From Gelatoporia subvermispora B (lineage: Eukaryota > Basidiomycota > Agaricomycetes > Polyporales > Gelatoporiaceae), in contig KB445791.1 in assembly GCA_000320605.2 (NCBI GenBank), positions 913,260 through 977,259 of the forward strand: a stretch of DNA of 64,000 nt, read 5' to 3'. Position numbers and translations under genes: made by a program. The notes below the pieces were generated by a model. It was not told the origin of the DNA and searched no databases. It worked only from the letters and a program-made list of their open reading frames with translations. Each line of letters starts with the position of its first letter. The stretch's first letter is position 1. Below, piece by piece: positions 21,928 through 33,667 of this stretch.

Positions 21928-23271
21928 TTAGAACACGAGGAGCCGCCCGCCGCTCGTGTTGACGACATCCTTGCCCATGAGCCCTGGACCTGGCAGCCGG
22001 CCGAGCCAACCCGCAGGGTGGTACGGTGTCCGCGTCGCATTTTCGTCAAACGAGTCGCGCTCCTCGACCTCGACCTGGGAGATCGGGTCGAGGAAGGGCT
22101 GCACGGGCGGCAAAGGGATCGGCGTGCCCTTCGAAAGCTGCACGAGGTCGAAGTACTTCAGGCTGTCCGGGATCCAGCGCGAGGGCGATGGGGCGCGCCG
22201 CGACCGCTTGGGTTTGCGCTGTGCGTCCGCAGGCCCAGGGCTCGCGCTATTCTCAGCTGCGGGCGCGGCCCTGCGTTTGCGGCTACGGGAAGATTCCGCG
22301 GGGGCTTCTGCCGAGGTTTCCACTTCCGTTGGTGAGATGGCGGTAGTGTGGCTCGCGGAGGCACCCGCATCCCCCGCCGACGCGTTATCAGGTGAGGCGG
22401 AGGCAGTAGCTGAGGTCCCCGCCGCACCCTTCGCATTCACAGGGCGTAAAGCGCAACGCTTTGCATGTCTATTCAAGTTGGACGCAACTCCGAAGCGTCG
22501 CCCGCAAGTTTCGCACGCGAAGGCTAGCGGCCCGGAAGGTTAGTAGATCGATCGATCGAGAGTGGCTGCAGTATGTCTGACCTTTCTCGCCAGTGTGCAC
22601 GAGGAGATGCTTGAAAAATTGGACGATCAGTTGGTATGCTTTCATGACTTCGTTAGAGCTCACTTTCTTGAGCGTGCTCGGCCTATGTATACCTGCTCAG
22701 CGGAAGGAACGCAGATTATAGAGCATTGCAAATACCTGTCAAAGCGTTTATGGCACATCCAGCAGTTGTGCTTCTTTTCCTTCTGCTCTCCCGAGTCCTC
22801 TGTGCGCCTCGCCGAGGTGGGTCGGGACGAATCACTCGCCGAGCTCGCGACGGAGGCGCGCCCTTCTCGTTCCGGAGCCCGCGACGAGGAGGCGGCGGGA
22901 GTCTTCTCGGAGGGTTGCTGAGAGTACGGAATGGCCATGCTGGAGGATGCTGAGGTTGATGCTGTAGAGACTGTGAGTATTGCGGACGCTCTAGGTAGCC
23001 TGCTTTTATCGACCGCTGGACCACTCCACGTCGCTGCGGTTTGGAAACTGAAAGGCTGCGAAGAGATCGAAGGAGGATATGCATATCCTGTCCTAGCGGT
23101 ATTGAAACCGGTGGCGTTGGTGTACGAGGAGGGGCCGGGCGGTATGTGAGCCTCATGACCGTAGGAGGTCGATCCCATGGAGAAGCCGCCAAGCGTGTCG
23201 TAAGCATGGTAGGGCGCGGCTATCGACTGCTGTGCATAGAGCGATGCAGAGGGCGGTAGTGTGCGATCCAT
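21928..23271 (-). CDS. C2H2 zinc-finger transcription factor
   Basis: Probable nuclear DNA-binding factor. Exons 23271-22736, 22682-22664 (19 nt), 22609-22582 (28 nt) and 22523-21928 give 392 residues. The N-terminal 150 residues are Ser/Ala/Tyr-rich and disordered (MDRTLPPSASLYAQQS start). Finger 1 is assembled from three exons: CWMCHKRFDR, then PSTLKK, then HLLVHTGEK. Finger 2 is CETCGRRFGVASNLNRHAKRC, whose final ligand is Cys instead of His, as in many fungal C2HC-ended fingers. A basic cluster SRSRKRR and KPKRSRR could be nuclear localisation signals. The C-terminus is PAGWLGRLPGPGLMGKD. Without both micro-exons the first finger would be broken, which supports the model. Target genes unknown. 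A TATA box lies about 65 nt upstream. Confidence 0.88.
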
Positions 23272-25667
23272 GGCAGGTAGTGTTCAGTGGAAGGATCTTT
23301 GGAGCAGAGGACACGCGAGCGTTCGCTGGAGGAGATTTATATACTGGTTCGCGTGCATGGAGGGAATACGTACACGTTTGGAGCGAGGGGAGTGACACTC
23401 GCAGGTCACGCCCACAGGAAGAGAAGATCAAGGCAGCCCGGACAATCTTGCGCAGATGGGTCTTCTTCATGAAGCTCATTCGACAGCGGAAATATCATTT
23501 CGCCCGAGCCGCCAAGCTGGGCTAACAGGGTGAGCGTAGATGAGCCATCTCACGCGAATCAGAGATCCATTCTGGTGGCACGAGATGGACGTACTCGCCC
23601 GCCCAGCCGACTTGCCCCTCCTGGCTCCTGGCGCCCTCCTGACGCTCCTCCTGGCCTCTGTCAGATATGCCCGGTACCCGGCGATCGGGTCCCGTCCCAT
23701 CGATGCGCGCGATTCCACCAGGGCGTGACCTGCTGTGGCCTGGCACGCCCTAGTACTCAGTGTCCTGTCCAACCGTCGAGATGTGACCTCCTCTGCGGTG
23801 CGCCACAGCACGAATGTTGACAGAAACTTGACCAGAGAGCGCGAGACACATTGCACCTGCAGCAGGAGGCAAGATGCGCCATGCGTCTGCCGTGGTGCCC
23901 TTGCCCGATTCGGGAGAAAGCGCCCAACCCTCTCCATTACGGCACTCTACGTTGCCAGGAGAACATTCGTGAGTACAACATACGATCCGGACTAGGCATG
24001 ACCCGGAACACATGCTGTTGGCCTGCTGCCTGGTGCACATGTACACTGTTGTAGGGAAACCGCGCGGCCACAGCCCCGCCAAGAAACACTTCCCACTTTG
24101 CCTCGTATGGCGAACTCGCGTCCGGCTGCAGTCGACGATCCATCTGCAGAACATCATACTGCGGCGGCATGCACTGTGACCGAACAGGCCAACCCGCAAT
24201 GAACGCGAGAAACGCGTACCCGCCTTGCCCGACACAAATATGCACGCCGGCGGCTTTGTTGTCTTCGACGTCGCACTTCGTTGCTTCCGAAGATTAATAC
24301 ACACGATGCCCTCCGAGGCGGAAAATTAAAATGGGACCGACGCTTCTTCCCCACCTCTTCTGTCGTCGCCATGGTGTTGTATGTTTGATTGCCTCGCACT
24401 GTGTCCCTTCGAGCAACTTCTCCGATGCGATTCCCGCGGCGCGAGGGCCTCTCGTCCACTGGCCTCGCAAAGACGTAAAGCAGAGGAGCGCATGTCAGGA
24501 GAATGCATCCCAGAGCGTGCCCCATGCCCCTCCATTTCCTGGCTGCGCGTGGGGGCGATCAGCTTCGGGACAGCTGGATGGTCCGGGAGCGCCCGCTGAT
24601 GGGCGTGCACATGAAGCGAAGATGCCGAACATGCACATGAATCTCGCGCTGCGGACTGTGCACAGATCGGGCCCAGGACCTCGTTGCGGTGGCTCTACAC
24701 TGACGAGTCGTTCGTGCACCGAAGGGCGTCCGAACATTGGTTGGTTCCCTTCCTGGGCTATGCAGTGGGTCCGGGTCCGTGTAAGAACGCGGAAGCAAAC
24801 ACCCCTGCATTTCCGAGGAGAAAGGCCCGTCCTGGGGCGAGTGACTTCACTCAGGACACCCACTCACCTTCGAGAGAACACGACGCGATGGGAATGCGTC
24901 GATCATTGGTTTCAAGCGTCGCTATACGGTCAAATGCAGAGAGAACGGATATCCTGAGACACTCTTCCATGCGGAGAAGGGGATGATGACTACCACTTAC
25001 CCAGAACTGCATAAAGCACCGGTGGCCTCCGCCACAAAGGAACTATAGAGGGGCAGCTCTGACACATCCGCGGAATTTCCTTGAGGGACGCGTTTCGACG
25101 ACTTCGCAGATGGCCAGCGACCGATTCCGGTCAATTGTGACATAAACTAGTGACCGACGTGGGACCGAGTTGTAGCGATTTAGAGTGCGAGCTCCTGAAC
25201 TTTGCATCCCGGGGATACTGGCGGACGAGATCTGGTGCAATATCTGATCGATTCGGGCGAGATCTATCATTCATGCCGTATGCCAATGGCGAGTAGCGCA
25301 GTGATGAACAAAGATTCTTCGAAAGGCGCACAGTGACGCGCTCGACGCCAGCTTTTGTTTTTGATGACGGGCCAAGTTCGCGATGTCGACAACCGGCTGG
25401 GCGGCGAAAGTAGCATAGACACAGAAGGTCTCAGGATTCCTTAGTTCGCGAGATTATGAGCCGACATCTATTAGGCCCTAGAGACTTCACCAATTTCGAG
25501 AGATGAATCTAATCCGGGAAGCGAGATGTGTTGGTCCAGATATACTAGTATTTGCTCTTATTTATGCAAAAACCATTTTCGATTGCTTACGGCATCAGTT
25601 CAGGCGCCTTCGACGCGACCGCTCTGAACGCCGACCACGACTCTCAGCCACTCACGCGGACGCGACT
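23272..25667. other. 2.4-kb gene-poor region with one weak coding candidate
   Basis: No established gene. On the minus strand an ATG at 24372 in good context opens MATTEEVGKKRRSHFNFPPR, and a nearby minus-strand frame (24245-23937) reads GGYAFLAFIAGWPVRS and YEAKWEVFLGGAVAARFPY with gene-like codon use. I could not find a convincing splice that joins them. The decamer TGCACATGAA occurs twice, at 24606 and 24632. The rest shows nothing. Confidence 0.3.
23336..23343 (-). promoter_or_regulatory. TATA box of the C2H2 factor gene
   Basis: TATATAAA on the minus strand, about 65-72 nt upstream of the ATG at 23271. Transcription would start close to 23310, leaving a short leader. Confidence 0.5.
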
Positions 25668-28629
25668 ATGCCGGTCACTGCAGCGCAAAAGCATGCAATA
25701 GAGGAAGTCATCAACGCTCTGACGAGCACGACGGGCTCCCGCGGGAAGCGCCAGCTGGCGGAGATGTTCTTGGAGCTTGTCGATCGGGAGCACTGGCCGG
25801 AATATTATGAGGTCTCACTTGTCGAGCTCTTGTGTCGTTACTCGGAATTAAAGTTGTATTTCTTCTCGTCTGCATAGGTGATACCAGAACCACGGTGCAT
25901 CAATGGTGTCAAGACGAATTTGGAGAAGAACAAGTACAAGGACCCGCTCGTCGTGTACGAGGACTTGAACCTAGTCTTCCTGAATGCGCTATATTACAAC
26001 GAGGACGGGAGTCAGATTGCCAAGGACTCCGCGACGCTACAGGTGCGTGGTAAATTACTCGCCGCAAGAGCAGCTACATACCTGCCCGCAGGGGATCCTA
26101 GAGGCAGAATGGAAGCAGCGCTCGGGCGTTCTCCCGACGCCCCGCAAGTCTCCCCCGCCCCGCTCAGCGCAGAAGGTTCATGGTGAAACATCAATTGTTA
26201 ATGCGCCGGAACCGGGGCCTTCCAAGCAGCGCTCTAGCCCCGCACCGGCCAAGCCCAGCACCCGGTCTGCTCAGGCCACGAACTCCCCTGCGACCGCAGC
26301 ATCCGCCGCGCAGGCCACCTCTGCGGCAACTGCCCAAGCACATACGCCGGACAGAACGGCTTCGCCAGAGATGGAAGTCGACGTCGGTGGGACTCCTGAA
26401 CCTGAGGTCGTCGCGAACGACACGCCGCGCGACCCCGAGAGTGACGAGATCGTGCGGCAGCTCGAGAAAGGGCTGCCGCGGTGGGAGGGATTCGCGGACG
26501 TCGGGTGGATGGAGGAGGTCGGGAACGTAAGTACGCCCCGTGGCGCGCTGCGTATCGGCGCGGTCTGATTCGCTTGGCCCGGTAGGAGCGTCGCCTGGGG
26601 ATTGTGCTTGGGATCTCGAAGCACACAGATGCAAGGTGCGTCGGTTGCCTGACCATGCAGACAGCCGCTGATGTCGGTGATTTTCAGTGGCACCCGCCTC
26701 GCCTCGACGCTGGAGGGCGTACCAGAAGAGACGACAATCCCCGACCTCAGCTTCACGGTATGTTACTTGTCGCTCGTGGGGTTTCCATACTGATGCGCGT
26801 CTTGCAGGCTCCCCTCTCGCTGGCATTGATTGAGGTCAGTCGTTGCGCCACTATTCGTAGCGTTCGTGCGGTGCTGACTCACGGCTCTCAGAGCCGCGTG
26901 CGAGCGGACCATTATGCGTCCTCGAAGGATTTTGACAAGGAAATGTCGCAGCTTTTCCTGAAGGCGCGCAGGTGGTACGAACCCGGCAGCGACGCATATG
27001 GCAGCGTTCTAGTTCTGCAGGTATGGCGTTCAGTCACGAGATGGAGCGAGACTTATTCACATGAGTCCTAGCGCCTTTATCATGCATTAACGTCACTCAA
27101 CCCGCCTTCGGGCCCTCCATATACCTCCACGACAAATTTCGCCTCGCTGCGAGCGGGTCCCGGGACCGCCAAGCCGCTGCATACGACAGATACGGAGGGC
27201 GTACCCGGCGTTACAACGTTCCGTGTGTCGACGAAGGATAGAACGTTCGTCGAAGAGGTCCATTTCAAAGGATGGAGCGTCCGGCTGGCCGATTGGCTGC
27301 ATCTAAGCAACCCGGATGATCCGAGCCGACCGATTATCGGACAAGTCTTCAGATGCTATATATCTGACGAAACGTCAGTGTTTTTGACATTCCCTCGGAT
27401 ATTACGACTGAATTTTGATTTTTTAAGTGGCAAGAAAGGTCTGCCAGGCGTTACAGTATGTTGGTATTACAGACCAGAACAGGTGCGTGGATTGCGCTGA
27501 CAAGCGTGTCTGCTACTCATGACATATTAGACATTCCACCCTGCCAATCGGTCATTTTGGGAGCGAGAAGTTTTCAAAACAAGTATGTATCATGATGATC
27601 TATTACGGTGATAGGAGACTAACACACCGCGGGACAGGCCATTTCGCCGACCATCCGCTCGAGGACATTATCGAAAAGATCGCCTGCCAGTTTACCGCGC
27701 GCCACATTCGCGGCCGTCCGCGCCCGCCATATTGGTATCCCGGCTGGCCGCTGTACGTGTGCGACTCGCGCTACAATGACCGCGAGCGCATCTTCGTCAA
27801 AATCAAGAACTGGAACTCGTGCGTGCCGGAGGAGGTCCGCAAGAGCACCGAGTTCATGCCCATATACCCATTCGAGCGCTCTGTCTTTCCGAGACGCTTC
27901 TCGAGCCCGTTCCTCAGCGGGAAGAACGTCAAGGGCCCGGGCGGCATTGGGGGCACGATCGAGAGGGGTGAAGGCGAGAGGATCGAGGGCGGAGGTACGG
28001 GCAGGAGACGACCGAAGCGGAATGCGACGGGTGCGGCCGTTGTGACTCCCAGTCGGTCAGAGCAAACGGATAAGATGGGTCCCAGTAAAGGCCTCTATGT
28101 TGGCCCGCCCACGGCTGCACAGCCTGCGACACCCGCGGTCGCAAGCGCGTCTCCGTACCCTGCACCAGCGCAGACTCTGTACCCTCGGGCACAGTCTACG
28201 CAGTCAAGGAGCGGAGGGGATAGGTCGATCGTCGCTGCCGCTGGAGGCGCAAGCGCGAATGTGCTGGCTGAGAAGTTGCCCCCCGAGACTGGTGAGTGAC
28301 CGACAATGCCATATTCTGTTATGTGTATATGAGGTGCTTATGATATTGTAGCGAAACACTTCGATCGCGACCCCGAGACGAATGAGGTTCTGTGGTTCGC
28401 AGCTGCCCCAGTTGATATCGCGCATCCGCCTGGCCCTCGGCATAGTCTCGCGTATCTACACTATCTCGCGAAGAAACGCAAAAGTGGAGAGAGAGAGCAC
28501 GATGCTATGCAGATCGACGGAGCAGAGTCTGATGTCCCCTCAAGCAAACGGGTCAGGGTACAACCTACAGCAACAGAAACGCTACATGCTCTTCTGCAGC
28601 AGTTCGAGCTCCCGTCGCCGACCTCCTAG
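25668..28629 (+). CDS. RSC-type chromatin remodelling subunit (bromodomains plus BAH)
   Basis: Homologue of yeast Rsc1/Rsc2, a subunit of the RSC nucleosome remodeller that reads acetylated histones. Twelve exons: 25668-25811, 25878-26042, 26092-26526, 26586-26635, 26661-26757, 26808-26834, 26892-27020, 27072-27373, 27428-27482, 27531-27582, 27638-28291 and 28352-28629; 795 residues. Bromodomain 1 runs from the start through REHWPEYYEVIPEPRCING to VVYEDLNLVFLNALYYN. A Pro/Ser/Ala-rich linker follows. Bromodomain 2 spans LEGVPEETTIPDLSF, HYASSKDFDKEMSQLFLKA and AYGSVLVLQ. The BAH domain covers PIIGQVFRCYISDE, GLPGVTVCWYYRPEQTFHP and FADHPLEDIIEKIACQ. A YWYPGWPLYVCDSRYN block conserved in Rsc1/2 follows, then a disordered tail and a C-terminal FDRDPETNEVLWFAAAPVD segment. 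Which of the yeast pair it corresponds to cannot be said. Confidence 0.92.
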
Positions 28630-29328
28630 GGTGGTGTGTCTTATATGTCTGCTATGGTACTGTATCCTTATATTTGTCGCTCATATGTACCTTCTATCTG
28701 GTCTTCAAATCATTGCTGCTATTCGCCCTACTTTTTCAAATAGCCTAGAAATGGCGAAACACATGATGACTGCGGCGCATAGCAGGCGCGTGCACTAGTC
28801 TCGTTGTTGGGGTAATATACGCTGCTCTCTGCTGCAGCTGTGGTCGCCCAGATAATGCTTCTTCCTCTGTCTGTCCACACTTCCGGCCGAGAGCAGAGGG
28901 CGCGCGGTTGTACTTATATAGCACGTGCCGGTCCGGAGGCGGTTCGGTTTGTGAAGCGGTTCGACTCGGTTCGAACCCGCAAGTGGCGAGACACGTTCAA
29001 CGTAAGAGTTGACCGGAAGCATCGTCCAGACTTGGTTGACTCGGACTGGAGCCGCCCATGAAGCTGCCAGCACTGGCCGCCTCGTCATCCCCGTTCCTCT
29101 GTTGTTCGATACCGTGTCTTCATATCATATAAAGGACACGTTTGACCGCGACGCCGCTGTCGAAACGCGGGATTGTGCACACAGCCCTCTCTCTATTGCC
29201 GGCTGCCGGGAACAGTCTTCTCACCATCTAACCAGACGCCGAAGCAGTGTGGGATCTGCCAGCGAATTGCTCTATAGAAGAAACTCCTCATTGCACTTTG
29301 CTCTCTTGTTGTAACGCGCTGTACCAGT
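28630..29328. promoter_or_regulatory. RGP1 upstream region with repeated GGTTCG
   Basis: Between co-oriented genes. GGTTCG occurs at 28941, 28958 and 28968, and CACGTG at 28923-28928. A CATATAAAGG sequence near 29127 could act as a TATA element, but it is about 200 nt from the RGP1 start. No coding segment is supported. Confidence 0.3.
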
Positions 29329-32300
29329 ATGTCAGATACCGCGACCTCCCTGGACGATGCTATCCGCGTTGTGGTCACTCCCTCGCAGGCCTCGTACTTT
29401 GCGGGCGAGCCCTTCTCTGTCACTATCACTTTCACGAACACGCGCACGCCAGAAATATCGTCTTCTCGCTCTGCGTCGCACTCAGCTGCAAGCACGCACA
29501 AGCGGGGTGCACACTCCGTAAGTTCTGTACCATTAGCACGACCTCCGACGTCTCCGGGCACACGCACCGCGTTGCCAGCAGCACCTACGCGTAACACCAC
29601 CGTTGGAAGTGTTACCACGAGGAAAGGATTAATTGGACGCGGGCGTCCGCCAAAAGGAGCAGACGACCTGCCAGAGGCAGAAGCAAGGCGGAAGCAGCTC
29701 ACGAAGTCCTTGTCCCTATCCCTATCGCCTACCGAACTCGCAGCCCAGCTAAAGGGTGATCTTAACGGGAAATCCCCTTTGCGCTCTATTATTGCAAGCG
29801 AAAGTCAGAATACTTGTAAGTTGTTGCATTTTGGGCCCAATATACGGGTGCTGAGATGTCACGCTAGCTCCAACGTCCCCCCGTGTACCTTCCCCACTAG
29901 CAAGATCCGCAACGCTTCCCATTGCGCCCACACATCCGCATGCTCGCAAGCAGTCTGTATTAGACGGTCAGTTACAGTTGCAAGACTTGAAGCCACCTGT
30001 GTCACTTTCGCCTTTCTCTCCCACGCCGAACGCCTCCACGTCCAGTTTCTCCATCTCGCTCGACCCCATAGCCGAAGGCGCAAACTCTCCCATACCTTCG
30101 ACGCCTGCCATACCTTCGCCAAGACCAGACACGTCTGCAGCAACCATCAGAACCCAAATTCCGACCGTCAATGGGACCTCGAACCCGTCTGGCCCTGTCA
30201 AGACTGCTCACTCACACGCGTATCCTCCGGCTCCGAGTCGCGCCATCGGGCGTGGGGCTGCACAATTGGGACACGGGCGACCTCCCTCGTCTACATCCCA
30301 TGGGCAGCCCCCGCGCACAGCGTTCTCGTCCTCGTTCCCGATCCCGAACACAGAACTCATACTCTATTCGTACGCGCAATTGCTCGGCACAGTCTCGGTC
30401 GTGCCTCTCCCAGGTATGACCACCACACCCGAGCAGGCGCGCACGCTGCACCACCTGCGCGCAAGCCTGCTGAAGCGCCAGGTTGTGGGCGGGGGCAGCA
30501 TGAACATCACGTCATCGCTCAGCTCGCAATCTGTGGGCAGCAGCGCGGTGGCCCCGCCCGGCCCCTCTAGACGTGCATCGCACACCCGCTCTGCGTCACT
30601 CTCCTCTGGTTTCCTTTCGCTGCTTTCGCCTGCGCCCGCGCCGCAGCCCTGGACACCGGGGCACCGTGCTCGCACCTCCTCAGTCTTCTCATTATTCTCG
30701 ACAAGTTCCTCAGCGAGTTCAGGAGTCGGGTTGGGCCTCGGAATGGGCGTCGCGGAAGAGGAGATCGACCCGGAGACCCCGCTGCCCACGTTCGAGATCC
30801 AGCCGGCGATGCTCGCTGTCGATCTGAGCCTTGGACCAGGCGAGTCGCGCAGCTGTGCGTAAGTTCTCGCGCGCTCTCCCTGACAATGTCCCGGCTCATG
30901 TATTTTGTGTTTTGGCAGACACGTATAATATTGTCCTTCCAGAGACCCTGCCGCCGACGTACAAGGGCCGCACGCTCAGATTCTCGTACCAGTTCGTATT
31001 GGGGATATGTCGTGCGACGTCCGGCCCTGCGTCGGGCGGCGCGAGCGCTGCCGGGGCGAACAGTAGTAGCCGGGTCATGAAGGTACCCATCAGGATTTAC
31101 AATAACGTCTCTGGTAAGTAGCCGTGGCTCTTCGCTTCCTCGTCGACCTCTTAGAATGATCTGGTTACGTCAATGCCAGTCGGGAAGCCCCCCAGCCCGT
31201 ACGACCTCCTATGGCCCCTGTCGTCGTGGAAGACTAAAGGCGCCCAGCCGTCCGCGACGGTACTGGATAATGCACCGCAGAAGAAGGACCACACCATATC
31301 AGGTAACCCGCAATTTCTCCATTGTTGTGGGAGAGCCAAGACGCTAACCAAGTATTGGATCTGGGGCATCTGGCCTCGATCGCAGCCGCAGGCATGCAGG
31401 CTTCTGGCTCAGGGACCTACGACGACCTGCGGGCGTACGCGCGCGCGCTGCTCGCCTCCTTTCCGGATCCGGCTTCGAAGGGGAGCGTTGCGTTCAGGCT
31501 CCCGATCGAGGCCGTGGGTGGTGGGCCCGGGCACTTGGACCTGGAGCGCGATCGCGAGCGCGAGGAAGCTGGCGGGTGCAGGCAGGCGGTCGAGCTCCTG
31601 ACGCGCAACCCGAAGAAAGGTACGTGCCTACCTGCCCGATCGAGGGGTTGCGGGAGCTGAGCGCGCGTGCAGCGTCGTATGACGTGAATAAAGACGGCGT
31701 CAAGGTCGCGGTGCTCACGTTCACAAAATCGGCGTATCGCTTGGGCGAGACGGTGCTCGGGGTTGTGGAACTGAATGAGCGTGCGTCGCGGGCGCGGGTG
31801 CTCAAGGTGAGCGCAGATGCAAGGAAGACTCTGATGTTGCTCAGAAGCTAACATTGTGGTACAAGCTTTCTGCGATGCTGGAAGCGCACGAATCCCTGCC
31901 GGGGTCGATTGCTTCCAATGCGAATGCACGCAATACACGACGAGTGCATGCTGAGCATCACTCGTCGTTCATGCCTTCTGTGCTCCGTACCACATTCTCT
32001 CTTGACATCCCATCCGACGCGAGCCCGAACTTCCAGGTAGACGTCCCGGATCCCGCAGGCCTGGGGAAGCGGACCTCTCCCGGGGGTCTAGAGTGGAAGG
32101 TTCGGTTGTGTCTGCTCGTGTCCGCCGCGTCGCCTACTGCATGCGAGGGTCCGGATGGTGTACGACTGCGACACCTTGTGCGCGATGGACCGAAGGGCGA
32201 ATGGGGCACGTCGTGGACGGCTACACGTACCATTGCACCCCAAGAGCGCCCCGATCTGCGGAAGTCTGCAGGCCCTGCGGACGAACCACCGCCCACTCCG

Positions 32301-32540
32301 AGCACGGCCAAATCATGGATGTCATTCTTTGCGACATCGATTCTGACGCCGTCAAATATCGATTATCACGACGGAGACGAAGAATTAGAAGAGGAGCTCG
32401 TCGTAGATGATGACGATGCAATGGGCGCCGAGGAGGAATGGCGGGACGTGAGGGCAGAGATGGTAGAGTGCGAAGTACCCATCAGGGTGTGGCCTGGGAA
32501 CACTGCATTCAAGGCGACGGAGGTCGTCTTTGAGGTGTAG
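29329..32540 (+). CDS. RGP1: RGP1, subunit of the Ric1-Rgp1 exchange factor
   Basis: Arrestin-like partner of Ric1; together they activate the Golgi Rab Ypt6/Rab6 for endosome-to-Golgi retrograde traffic. Exons 29329-29815, 29868-30854, 30919-31113, 31180-31302, 31353-31619, 31673-31806 and 31866-32540 give 955 residues. The N-terminal beta fold starts IRVVVTPSQASYFAGEPFSV with TITFTNTRTPE. A long Ser/Pro-rich insert of about 300 residues follows. The family core comprises ELILYSYAQLLGTV, YNIVLPETLPPTYKGR, RFSYQFVLGICRA, KVPIRIYNNVS, VKVAVLTFTKSAYRLGETV, LRTTFSLDIPSDASPNFQVD and the C-terminal CEVPIRVWPGNTAFKATEV, the usual Rgp1 ending. Fungal Rgp1 is commonly shorter; the extra length is disordered insert. 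Confidence 0.9.
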
Positions 32541-33667
32541 CATAGCTACCATTGCGTCGGGAAGGGGTGGGACTTTGGTACGTCAGGCTGCAGTTTACAG
32601 AACGCCGGGTTCTCACCGTAGCACGCATGCAGAGAGTGCGCGCAGGATCATTGGGCCTATTTGCGTAGAGGCTTCTGCGGGCAGGACTTCGGGATGTGAT
32701 AGCGCAGCGCCGTCCTTCTCGTTCTCCTGCAGCTGCGGCAGCGGCCGTTGCGACCGGATGCGCTTCTCAAAGGCCCCGCGCCGTCAAGACCGACGTGCCG
32801 ACACGGCCTTGATTAATAGTCGTTCGGGAGGCTGTCGTTGTGGATGGCACAGGACTACTGCTTCGCTGCGCAGATGTAAAGGCGTCATCGACACGCTGCC
32901 AAACAACTAAGGCGAGATCGCTGCTGGGGAGACGGGGCGTGGGTATGGCGGAGGCAAAAGCGGCACGTGGGGAGCAAGAGAGGTCAGCTGGGCTGAGAAG
33001 CGGTGGATTGATGTAGCGTATGTCGGAGACGAGAAGACTATTGAATGGAGTTGTCGCGAATAGTTTAGAGCGTGCGGAGGCATCAGGCCAGGAGTGGTGG
33101 GGAATATAGACGAAGAGAGGAATGGGCCGGCGGTGGCTGGGCTGTGGCTGGTGTGCGCTCGCCTGCGCTCGCGTGTCTTGTGACCCGAGCTCCGGATGGG
33201 GACAGGGGCCCGACATCGCGTCTTGTTCTGCTGACCCCACGAGTCAGCTGCTTCATACTATGGACGAACACAAATCCTCTTGATACTTACTCTTCTGTCT
33301 TCTCTATAGACTGTACTCTTGCTCAACAACCTCTCCAACCTCGACCAACTCTTACCGTTGCACGACCTAGACTTCCAACCGAACATCCTGCCCTTTAGAG
33401 TTGTACTCCGGATTAGAATCGGCCTGCTCAGTTTGTAGCCCATCTGAGAAACGCGTTAGTACGTTGCCTCACCCTATACTGTGCCGTGGCCTCGTATACT
33501 GAGTCCGTGAGCAGATTGACGACCCTAGAGGACGACCCCACGTCTTGTGCGCTCGCCAGAGACCGCGCGCCTCTTGTAGACTTCCCCCGCATTACGCCAC
33601 CGCTCTCAAACTGGCGACGGCCAACTTCGAGCAGTTGCTCAACTTCGGCGTGCCTTCTGCAGCAAGG
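32541..33667. other. Intergenic, PSP1 upstream region
   Basis: The frame of the PSP1 gene stays open upstream of its first ATG to about 33545, and CTTCTGCAG at 33653-33661 could be an acceptor for a 5' exon that I cannot place. A pyrimidine-rich leader lies at 33290-33400. No other gene is visible. Confidence 0.4.

Noticed and set aside
22546..22559. GATCGATCGATCGA run
   Set aside because: Short simple repeat inside an intron of the C2H2 gene; no further structure around it.
28941..28985. GGTTCGAACCC resembling a tRNA T-arm
   Set aside because: The flanking bases do not form a 5-bp T-stem and no acceptor or anticodon arm can be drawn around it; GGTTCG is simply repeated here.
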